This document shows, piece after piece, positions 1 through 5,893 of a stretch of DNA of 64,000 bases (positions within the stretch are counted from its first letter, which is position 1; the number at the start of each line of letters is the position of its first letter). The DNA is from Patescibacteria group bacterium (GTDB lineage Bacteria > Patescibacteriota > Gracilibacteria > Peribacterales > Peribacteraceae): NCBI GenBank assembly GCA_023263945.1, contig JALQTW010000002.1, positions 244,339-308,338 of the forward strand, written 5' to 3'. Made by a program: the position numbers and the translations under genes. The notes under the pieces were generated by a model, which was given only the letters and a program-made list of their open reading frames with translations, did no database searches and was not told where the DNA came from.

Positions 1-2
1 AT

Positions 3-323
3 ACAAACATCCTCAAAAAGTTCCAGAAAAATGACCGCCTCACGATGATCGTGAGCGGATGCGCGGCGTTAAGTATTGCCTTTACGGTAGGGCTCAAGAC
101 ATCCAATGATGTGCATCCTATTCACCTGACAAATGCAGACTTTACGTCTCTTGCTGGTGATATGAATAGCGATGGTGTTGTGACAAAAGACGATGCAATT
201 CGCGCACTGGAGATTGCTCTTGGCTACGAAGACATGACTGATCGTGATCGCAATGCAGATCCTAACGGGGATATGCGCATCACGGTTGAGGATGTTCTCA
301 CCATTTTGAAATCCCTCCGCTAA
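3..323 (+). CDS. Dockerin-like small anchored protein (possibly 5'-truncated by window edge)
   Basis: The frame is open to the window edge, so the true start may lie upstream; the first ATG in frame is at 45. The visible N-terminus is Lys-rich and then hydrophobic (IVSGCAALSIAFTVG), like a signal anchor. The rest carries two EF-hand-like dockerin repeats, GDMNSDGVVTKDDAIRALEI and DPNGDMRITVEDVLTILKSL, with the Asp/Asn calcium ligands in place. Dockerins bind cohesins, and the next gene, two bases downstream, encodes a cohesin-like domain, so the pair probably makes a surface complex. Membership of the dockerin family is clear from the repeats; the partnership is inferred from adjacency. Confidence 0.7.
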   Translation, partial: TNILKKFQKNDRLTMIVSGCAALSIAFTVGLKTSNDVHPIHLTNADFTSLAGDMNSDGVVTKDDAIRALEIALGYEDMTDRDRNADPNGDMRITVEDVLTILKSLR

Positions 324-325
324 TC

Positions 326-1573
326 ATGCGTTCTCAAACTTCTCTTCTTCGGCTTCAGTTCTGCCTCCAAGTGGGAGTTGTTATAGCGATGGTCTTGAGC
401 CTTACGGCAACGGCTCTCGCCGCAACATCAACGGAAACGATGCTTCGGTTGCAGGCACACTGCACAGAGATAGATCGAACAAAATGCAAGAAATATGATG
501 TGCTGGATGCAACCACACTCAAGACAGCTGAAGTAAAAGCAGGCGATATTCTGGATATTGATGTCGTGCTCCTGACCTCCACACCGGAAAAAGTTCTGGC
601 AGTGCGTAGTTGGCTCAACTATGACCCGAACGTGTTGGAAGTTCGTAACGTAGAGCTCCAGCCTGCACTGGCAAACCCCATCCCTGGCGAAAACATGGCA
701 GACAGTCAAAATAAGATTATCAAGATTGGTGGCGGAACCGATGACAAGCTCAAAGAGAAAGAAGCGCCACTTGCACGTATCACCTTCAACGTGAAAGCAG
801 ATACGGCGAACACGCAGATTTCCTTCGCACAGTTCAAGGCGGATGGAACCGGTCTCACGGGCGTGCTCAGTAACGACTCTGCCATGCCATCACTTCTCAC
901 AACGGAACCTGCAAAACTGATGATCGTCATGAAGAATGGAAATTCCTCTCCTGCCATCAGCTCTAGCTCTTCCTCACAGACGAGTATGAGCATGTCTTCT
1001 TCCCAGTACTCCTCGAACGCCCAAATGTCCTCGTCCATGAGTACGGCATCCCTCGGCTCCATGAGTTCGGTTGGTACGGGCACGGCAGGAGGCACGTTTA
1101 CAAAACTTCAGGTGCAGAACGTGAAAGTCACCTCGAACGACACCTCGTTGTTCGTCGGGTGGGATCCTCTCCCAACGCCCGAGATTGTTGGCTACAACGT
1201 CTACTACGGAACCATTTCTGGGCGCTACATTCAGCGCCGCACGCTCAATAAAGATTCCAACAGTCTCACCATTCGAGGACTGGAATCTGGTGTTCAGTAT
1301 TTCATTTCCGTTCGCGGCGTGAACGGTGCAAATGAAGAGACTGCTTTCAGTAATGAAGCAGCCGTTGTCATCGGTCGACCGGAAACATCCACCGCACCAC
1401 TCTTCAACATGCAAGATGATGGTCCAACAGGAAATCCGGTGGAACAACATGGAGGGCAGATCGTCGCGGGAGAAAGCGGCATGGGTGAAATCGTGCTTCT
1501 CTTCCTTGCTCTCTCCGCCATGATTGGAACGGCATTTGCAGCACGCCGTCATTACTTTTCTCCCGAAGCATGA
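326..1573 (+). CDS. Surface protein: cohesin-like domain, Ser-rich linker, FN3 domain, C-terminal anchor
   Basis: A signal peptide (about residues 1-33, ending TATALAA) is followed by a cohesin-like beta-sandwich at about 45-195 (VKAGDILDIDVVLL, WLNYDPNVLEV, LARITFNVKAD). Then come a Ser/Met-rich linker (about 205-247) and a fibronectin type III domain (about 255-345: VGWDPLPTPEIVGYNVYY, LESGVQYFISVRGV). A hydrophobic segment near 385-405 with a following RRHY should anchor the protein in the membrane. The gene starts two bases after the dockerin-like gene and its TGA overlaps the ATG of the next, so the three are one transcription unit. Scaffold or adhesin function is inferred; no enzymatic domain is seen. 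Confidence 0.75.
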   Translation: MRSQTSLLRLQFCLQVGVVIAMVLSLTATALAATSTETMLRLQAHCTEIDRTKCKKYDVLDATTLKTAEVKAGDILDIDVVLLTSTPEKVLAVRSWLNYDPNVLEVRNVELQPALANPIPGENMADSQNKIIKIGGGTDDKLKEKEAPLARITFNVKADTANTQISFAQFKADGTGLTGVLSNDSAMPSLLTTEPAKLMIVMKNGNSSPAISSSSSSQTSMSMSSSQYSSNAQMSSSMSTASLGSMSSVGTGTAGGTFTKLQVQNVKVTSNDTSLFVGWDPLPTPEIVGYNVYYGTISGRYIQRRTLNKDSNSLTIRGLESGVQYFISVRGVNGANEETAFSNEAAVVIGRPETSTAPLFNMQDDGPTGNPVEQHGGQIVAGESGMGEIVLLFLALSAMIGTAFAARRHYFSPEA

Positions 1574-2562
1574 GTAACGATATGAATAACGTCTGGCGTT
1601 CTATTGCCGATGACGGGGCAGAGGTTCCTGTTTCCGTAGGCACTCCTGCAGGTCCCTCTCCTGCATCATCTATTCCTGTTCAGGGTGAAACATCGTACGT
1701 GCGGGTGAACCCGAGTATGAACGGCTCCATGAGCCTGGCCGCGGTGAGCGGTATCCTTCTGGTTCTCCTCTCTGGTGCAACGTTTTACCTGGGAACCGAT
1801 TTCCTTCGCGCTTCCATTTCTGGAACGAATGAAACCATTCCTGTTCTCATTACAGAGATGGGGAGTTTTGTCCCATCACAAGTGGACATGAAACCCGGTG
1901 ACACGCTTTCTGTTCTTAACAAGAATGAAAATCCTCAGCTCCTCAAAGGGCAAGACGAAAGGACCATCCTCTTTGGAGAGCAGATCATTCTTCCTGAGGA
2001 AACGTTTGATTATAACCTGCCGCTCAATGCACCGGCAGGGACGTATGTCCTGACCTCAGAAATTCTTCCTGGTCAGACATTGACCGTCACCGTCATCGCA
2101 CAGGGGTCTTCCTCTTCCTCCGAAGCAGCGATGGAATCTGCTCCTGAAAATTCGGATGACTTCATGCAAAACGTTCTCATTCCAAGCCTCAATGATCTTG
2201 GCCCAGCAGCACCTGCTGCTCCCCTTTCATCTGAATCGTCATCCAGTTCTTCTGTCTCTTCTGTTGCTCCTTCTCAGAATCCACTACAGAGTCAGTCCTT
2301 CCTTTTGACGCAGGATCAATCTGCCTTTGCGCCACTGCAGAATTTTATCGAGACAAATCCTTTTACCATTGGAAACGTGAAGAACCGTCCGCTTCCCGGT
2401 CAGTCGTCTTCCAAGAAAGCGTTGCACGGTGGGGCACCTCTCATTACACAACACACACCGCGAACGAGTACGGCCAGCGGTCCCAGTACATGGCTTCTTG
2501 TGATGCTGATGTTCTTGAGTATCAGCTTTGTAGGAATCCGTGTGAAACGGATGATCGGATAA
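1570..2562 (+). CDS. Membrane-anchored cupredoxin-like protein lacking copper ligands
   Basis: Starts by an ATGA overlap with the upstream gene. A cytoplasmic tail of about 52 residues leads into a transmembrane segment (about 53-78). A domain of about 95 residues follows with the cupredoxin layout (ITEMGSFVPSQVDMKPGDTL, FDYNLPLNAPAGTYVLTSEI). The His and Cys positions that bind copper in plastocyanin or EfeO-type domains are absent, so this is a structural relic or a ligand-free variant. A Ser/Ala/Pro-rich region (about 180-255) and a second hydrophobic stretch near the C-terminus (WLLVMLMFLSISFVG) complete it. Its place after the cohesin-like protein suggests a cell-envelope assembly. The fold call is tentative. 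Confidence 0.55.
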   Translation: MSNDMNNVWRSIADDGAEVPVSVGTPAGPSPASSIPVQGETSYVRVNPSMNGSMSLAAVSGILLVLLSGATFYLGTDFLRASISGTNETIPVLITEMGSFVPSQVDMKPGDTLSVLNKNENPQLLKGQDERTILFGEQIILPEETFDYNLPLNAPAGTYVLTSEILPGQTLTVTVIAQGSSSSSEAAMESAPENSDDFMQNVLIPSLNDLGPAAPAAPLSSESSSSSSVSSVAPSQNPLQSQSFLLTQDQSAFAPLQNFIETNPFTIGNVKNRPLPGQSSSKKALHGGAPLITQHTPRTSTASGPSTWLLVMLMFLSISFVGIRVKRMIG

Positions 2563-2644
2563 CAAAGAATATTGATCACAATTGTTGATCAGTCTTTTCC
2601 TTATTAGAAAGAGCTCTTTCTGGAATATCCACAAAGAAAGATAG

Positions 2645-2673
2645 TTGACAAAGAAGATCTTCTCGACCATAAT
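2645..2673 (+). promoter_or_regulatory. Consensus sigma-70 promoter upstream of the zinc-ribbon gene
   Basis: TTGACA at 2645-2650, a 17-bp spacer and CATAAT at 2668-2673. The predicted start of transcription is near 2680, leaving about 90 nt of untranslated leader. That is unusual in this window, where most -10 boxes sit directly before the start codon. Upstream, 2563-2644 holds a 16-bp perfect palindrome (AGAAAGAGCTCTTTCT, about 2605-2620) and a repeated TTGATCA, but no gene. Confidence 0.6.
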
Positions 2674-2727
2674 TCGCTCAGAGTGAAAGTCCTTCGTCTA
2701 AAGTCGTATCAGTCTTGAGAAACTTGC

Positions 2728-2761
2728 GAGAAGGAAAAAGCTCCCTTTTATTTCCCTTCTC
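2728..2761 (+). promoter_or_regulatory. Hairpin in the 5' leader of the zinc-ribbon gene
   Basis: GAGAAGGAAA (from 2728) can pair with TTTCCCTTCTC (to 2761), leaving one bulged C. It ends 10 nt before the ATG at 2772. The 5' arm is purine-rich and resembles a Shine-Dalgarno sequence that would be sequestered. A regulatory role is only inferred. Confidence 0.3.
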
Positions 2762-2771
2762 CATTTCTTTT

Positions 2772-3053
2772 ATGGATCAGGACATTACGTGCCGCGATTG
2801 CGGTGCCACGTTTCAGTTCACCGCTGGTGAGCAGGAATTCTATGCGTCGAAGGGCCTTCAGGCTCCTCAACGTTGTAAGGATTGCCGCAACAAGCGCAAG
2901 GACGACCGCATGGCAACTCGCGAAATGCACGATGCTGTTTGCGCCAACTGCGGAGCAGCATGTCAGGTGCCGTTCAAGCCTCGCCCAGTCGAGGAAGGCG
3001 GACGCCCAATCCTCTGTAACGCCTGTTTTAAGGCACAGAAGGCTGCTGCGTAA
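2772..3053 (+). CDS. Small double zinc-ribbon protein
   Basis: A 93-residue protein starting at MDQDITC. The frame extends upstream to a TTG, but the ATG at 2772 begins right at the first conserved motif. Two CxxC pairs, CRDC (about 6-9) and CKDC (about 36-39), frame an AGEQEFYASKG segment typical of the short probable zinc-binding proteins common in CPR genomes. A second pair of knuckles, CANC and CNAC, lies in the C-terminal half. It is likely cytoplasmic and nucleic-acid or ribosome associated, but no specific function is known. It has its own promoter, a structured leader and a strong terminator, so it is probably a highly expressed single-gene unit. Confidence 0.8.
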   Translation: MDQDITCRDCGATFQFTAGEQEFYASKGLQAPQRCKDCRNKRKDDRMATREMHDAVCANCGAACQVPFKPRPVEEGGRPILCNACFKAQKAAA

Positions 3054-3072
3054 TCCTACGCTGTCAGTGAAG

Positions 3073-3106
3073 ATCCGGACTGATGGAAACATCGTCCGGA
3101 TTTTTT
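3073..3106 (+). terminator. Rho-independent terminator of the zinc-ribbon gene
   Basis: ATCCGGAC (3073-3080) pairs perfectly with GTCCGGAT (3094-3101). The loop itself contains GATG/CATC, which extends the helix. A run of six T follows. Confidence 0.85.
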
Positions 3107-3135
3107 AATCGCTGATCTCTGACATCTGTTCGCTG

Positions 3136-4446
3136 TCATCGTGCGTTGTTCAGGCACTGCGTAAGATTCCGCGTTTGCGTCCACGCACACTGACCATTTG
3201 GCTGACGCTCGCAGGTTGCAGATTGGTAGCATGCGTAGGCAGCGGTCCACTCGCACGTAGAAATACCGTCATCAGTAGATTCCACGCAGAGTTGCGCACT
3301 GCATCCACCAATTTTACATCCATCTCGAGCTTGCGCTGAACGGGAAGATGATGAGCGCGATGACCATGAGGATGGAGTTTCGCTTCGAAGCATTGCAACC
3401 TGAATCATGAAAGCCATCTCTCCACGTGTAACGAGCTGTTCAGGTCGAGCATACGTGGGGGGAAGAATATGCAGAGATGTTAGGGTGTGAATGGGTCCTT
3501 GCCACCATTCAGGGTAATAAACGAGAAGTCGCGGAAGTCCAAAGGTTCCTGCCACAATCTTCGCCGCTTCTGCAAAGTTCACATTGTTCTCTGGGCGAAA
3601 TGTTCCATCGTCGTATCCCGAAATAATCCTGTTTACAACTGCCACGCACAAAGGCACGGAATACCAGACACCCTTTCGTACATCGCGAAAAGGCAAAATT
3701 GATGTATCGCATACACGATACATCTCGTCAGTAAAAATAGATTCAACAATAATCTTCGTAAACTCCGCACGATTGATCGCACTGTCAGGATGAAATGAAC
3801 CATCGCTATAGCCGCTCACAATCCCCCGTTCCTTCACGAACTTGATGGCATCGTAGTAGCGATGATTCTGCGGAACATCGGTAAAAATATTTCCGGAGTC
3901 AAACTGACAGGGATACGCAAAATAGTAAATAGGATGTCCGTCTGGCGTACATGCAGGATACGTTTTTCCGCTTGGACAGACGTACGGCTCGCACATATCA
4001 GAGGAAGATGATGTGCGAGAGGACGACGATGAAGACGAAGAAGTTTGCAACGTTCGAAGATACTTCATTAATGGAGAAGATTGTTGATACTCCTCCGTTC
4101 CACTGCAGAGTGTTGTGGAGTACGTGCCATCTTCATTGAGGATAGCAAGCACCGTGTATGTTTTCCCTCTCTCAAAGTTCACGCCGCATGCTGCGGAGTC
4201 TCCTGCTGTATGAAGCCAGATTTCATCCCCAATGGTTCCCTTCCAGGACTCATGAATGGAAAGCCGCACATCAACCCGACTGATGCTTGGCGAATGAATT
4301 GTATCCTGAACGGTTCCCACAAAGACTGTTGTAGAGTCCGCATATAATTCAGAAGGGGTTCTCTGAATACAACTGCATGCGAGAGCAACAGGCAAAAGAA
4401 CTGCAAAACTACCAAATGCGCATGCAATGCGAAGGGGGGTTTTCAT
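3136..4446 (-). CDS. Secreted TIMP/NTR-like protein with three SLH repeats and an eight-cysteine cluster
   Basis: The start was set at MKTPLRIACAF (4446), 8 nt after a TATACT box. The upstream MLYCVP codons overlap that box and cannot be transcribed. The signal sequence ends at VALACSC. The next roughly 110 residues resemble the TIMP/NTR fold (N-terminal CSC, a WKGTIGDEIWLHTAG strand, a later Cys pair). A poly-Ser linker and a Cys-rich segment (CEPYVCPSGKTYPAC) precede three SLH-type repeats (FTDVPQNHRYYDAIKFVKER, a copy at FRDVRKGVWY, and a weaker third). A second Ser linker leads to a C-terminal eight-cysteine-cluster domain (CKIGGCSAQLC to CAWTQTRNLTQCL). SLH repeats normally bind cell-wall polymers, so surface attachment is likely; the role is unknown. 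Confidence 0.75.
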   Translation of the reverse strand: MKTPLRIACAFGSFAVLLPVALACSCIQRTPSELYADSTTVFVGTVQDTIHSPSISRVDVRLSIHESWKGTIGDEIWLHTAGDSAACGVNFERGKTYTVLAILNEDGTYSTTLCSGTEEYQQSSPLMKYLRTLQTSSSSSSSSRTSSSSDMCEPYVCPSGKTYPACTPDGHPIYYFAYPCQFDSGNIFTDVPQNHRYYDAIKFVKERGIVSGYSDGSFHPDSAINRAEFTKIIVESIFTDEMYRVCDTSILPFRDVRKGVWYSVPLCVAVVNRIISGYDDGTFRPENNVNFAEAAKIVAGTFGLPRLLVYYPEWWQGPIHTLTSLHILPPTYARPEQLVTRGEMAFMIQVAMLRSETPSSWSSRSSSSRSAQARDGCKIGGCSAQLCVESTDDGISTCEWTAAYACYQSATCERQPNGQCAWTQTRNLTQCLNNAR

Positions 4447-4454
4447 AGGGACAC

Positions 4455-4460
4455 AGTATA
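4455..4460 (-). promoter_or_regulatory. -10 box, SLH/TIMP-like gene
   Basis: TATACT read on the minus strand, 8 nt before the ATG at 4446; it implies an almost leaderless mRNA. Confidence 0.6.
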
Positions 4461-4499
4461 GCACGATTGATAGCTTGCCATGAGGAGCCTAGCGATGAA

Positions 4500-4585
4500 T
4501 GGTGGGCCGGGCTGGACTCGAACCAGCGAAGGCATAAGCCAGCAGATTTACAGTCTGCCCCGTTTGACCGCTTCGGTACCGACCC
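4500..4585 (-). tRNA. tRNA-Tyr (GTA)
   Basis: Read on the minus strand. Acceptor GGGTCGG pairs with CCGGCCC, discriminator A, and CCA is encoded (4502-4500). The anticodon GTA lies at 4551-4549 inside the ACTGTAAAT loop. The long variable arm typical of bacterial tRNA-Tyr is present (CTGGCTTATGCCTTCG), and the T arm is GCTGG-TTCGAGT-CCAGC. Length is 86 nt with the CCA. It looks fully functional. Confidence 0.95.
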
Positions 4586-4609
4586 ACAGTGATGTGAAGT
4601 ATCATGAGT

Positions 4610-4683
4610 TGCCCCGTTTGCCTGCCCGTCCGTAGCCCCGAATGAAATGAGGGCGAAGGCGGGACCGCTTCGGTACCGACCCA
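4610..4683 (-). pseudogene. Broken partial copy of tRNA-Tyr with a 43-bp hairpin insert
   Basis: The 5' half of the adjacent tRNA is repeated here. The TGCCCCGTTTG block (4610-4620) and the ACCGCTTCGGTACCGACCCA block (4664-4683) are identical to contiguous tRNA sequence at 4556-4586. In this copy they are separated by 43 bp (4621-4663), and the anticodon arm, variable arm and T arm are missing. It cannot make a tRNA. Confidence 0.75.
4621..4663. repeat. 43-bp imperfect-palindrome insert in the tRNA-Tyr remnant
   Basis: The ends CCTGCC and GGCGGG pair (one G-T), and an inner GCCC/GGGC pair extends the hairpin. The size and shape suggest a REP or MITE-like element. Only one copy is seen in this window. 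Confidence 0.45.
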
Positions 4684-4750
4684 ATGGGCGTGTGCACTAT
4701 ACGCAAAAAGGAGCAGAGAGTGTAGAGGCCTTTCAACGCTGGAATGGATA

Positions 4751-4778
4751 TTGACAACCATTCTTTACTCATTACAAT
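4751..4778 (+). promoter_or_regulatory. Near-consensus sigma-70 promoter of the ncRNA candidate
   Basis: TTGACA (4751-4756), a 16-bp spacer and TACAAT (4773-4778). It is one of the two best full -35/-10 promoters in the window, yet no open reading frame of useful size follows before the terminator at 4979-5027. Confidence 0.65.
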
Positions 4779-4784
4779 ACGCGC

Positions 4785-5027
4785 AACCCGACTCTCGACA
4801 CGAGTTCCCACGGATCCTTAAGACATCAGAAAGGAAGGTGCTTATGCGCCGGCTGCGGTAATCAACGCGTCACTCTCGGGCTCCTAACAGAGCCAACATC
4901 GGGCTCTAACCTTAAAGCACAGTGTATTGTCGTGAAAGATATCCCTTAACGACTCACTGTACCACTTAAAGGCCCCGGGCCCTCATCTCTCTGATCACAC
5001 GATTGGAAGATGAGGGCTCATTTTTTT
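4785..5027 (+). ncRNA. Candidate structured non-coding RNA, about 240 nt
   Basis: Bounded by a strong promoter and a strong terminator, with no plausible protein. Visible structure includes a two-part helix ACAGTG (4919-4924)/CACTGT (4955-4960) stacked on GTCGT (4929-4933)/ACGAC (4949-4953). The segment GGGCTC-GAGCC-GGGCTC can pair in two mutually exclusive ways (about 4878-4906). A small hairpin GGTGC/GCGCC lies near 4837-4850. A five-codon frame (Met-Arg-Arg-Leu-Arg-stop, 4844-4861) sits 5 nt after AAGGAAGG and may be chance. I could not match it to tRNA, tmRNA, SRP RNA, RNase P RNA or 5S rRNA by their conserved motifs. A 6S-like role is possible but unproven. Confidence 0.5.
4979..5027 (+). 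terminator. Rho-independent terminator of the ncRNA candidate
   Basis: GCCCTCATCT (4979-4988) pairs perfectly with AGATGAGGGC (5008-5017); seven T follow at 5021-5027. The stop codon of the convergent sugar reductase gene abuts the T-run. Confidence 0.85.
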
Positions 5028-5845
5028 GTATGCATCGTTTCCAGTGCTTCCTTCACGCGATCCTGAACAGATGAAAGAAGAATCCCCTGACTTTTTAATT
5101 TTTCCGTTGAGAGAATACAATTACTTCTCCCTGCTTTGGTGACATCCGAAAGATGATCCAGTGTGAGATGTTCGAATGCATGAGAAGGATCCACGATCTT
5201 TTTATATTGTTCCATCATCTCATAGGGTGAGATGGATCCCGGATTCACCACGTTAAATGTTCCTGTTGTTTTTTTTGTGATCAATTGATCCAGCACATCC
5301 AGAAAATCTGGAATGAACGTGAGAGAATTTTTCACGTCGAGGACTCGTGTATATCGAACTAATTTATTGATCAAGTTTCGTGGCTCATTGGAGGCATCAA
5401 ATGGCATTCGAAGACGTAAATTAAGAAGCGGAAATTCACTGAGCATTTGGTCACTCCATGCTTTCGTCCGTGAATAAAAACTCCCAAAGAAATTCGGTGG
5501 ATCCTCTTCTGTAAATCCTGCTCCATTTTTATCTCCCTGATAAATACAACCGGACCCCAAATGAACCCAGTAGATATTCTTCTTCGCGCATGCATCCAGA
5601 AGAACGAGCGGACCTAAGACGTTTGAGTGAATAGTTTCCTGTTTGTGATCTTCACACCAGTCCACATTGGGGCGACCTGTTTTTCCCGCTGCATTGATGA
5701 CGATGTCAGGATGATGTTCGTCGAGAAGTGATGCAACGCCTACTGCATCGGCAATATCCGTCGTGGGACAGATCGCTTCCGGATAGCGCATGCGAAGATG
5801 CCCCCCAATGTATCCCTTTGATCCAAAAATCATGATCTTCATCAT
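5018..5845 (-). CDS. NAD(P)-dependent 4-keto-6-deoxy-sugar epimerase/reductase (RmlD/NRS-ER type)
   Basis: An extended short-chain dehydrogenase of about 275 residues. The Rossmann motif is near the start (FGSKGYIGGHL), a conserved block follows (NAAGKTGRPNVDWCE), and the catalytic YSRTK (YxxxK) sits in a GSFYSRTKA context. These blocks match the plant and giant-virus nucleotide-rhamnose synthase/epimerase-reductase group more closely than typical bacterial RmlD. The likely reaction is the last step to an activated 6-deoxyhexose such as rhamnose, for surface glycans. The start was set at MMKIMIFG (5845), just after a TACCAT box; the longer upstream frame is unconserved. The other rhamnose-pathway genes are not in the window. 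Confidence 0.8.
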   Translation of the reverse strand: MMKIMIFGSKGYIGGHLRMRYPEAICPTTDIADAVGVASLLDEHHPDIVINAAGKTGRPNVDWCEDHKQETIHSNVLGPLVLLDACAKKNIYWVHLGSGCIYQGDKNGAGFTEEDPPNFFGSFYSRTKAWSDQMLSEFPLLNLRLRMPFDASNEPRNLINKLVRYTRVLDVKNSLTFIPDFLDVLDQLITKKTTGTFNVVNPGSISPYEMMEQYKKIVDPSHAFEHLTLDHLSDVTKAGRSNCILSTEKLKSQGILLSSVQDRVKEALETMHTKK

Positions 5846-5893
5846 CCGGATGGTAGCAGAAAGAGCATTGTTTGCTCTAGAATCATCAAAACG

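Noticed and set aside
1570-1573. Alternative genetic code with TGA as Gly (Gracilibacteria type)
   Set aside because: TGA is used as a stop in ATGA overlaps (1570, 30167, 45836, 47905), and conserved proteins end at it; no in-frame TGA was needed for any family.
4610-4683. A second tRNA gene
   Set aside because: Anticodon, variable and T arms are missing and the 5' half is interrupted; only a remnant.
4844-4861. Five-residue leader peptide gene (Met-Arg-Arg-Leu-Arg)
   Set aside because: It has a good ribosome-binding stretch, but no gene follows on that strand before the terminator; too short to call.
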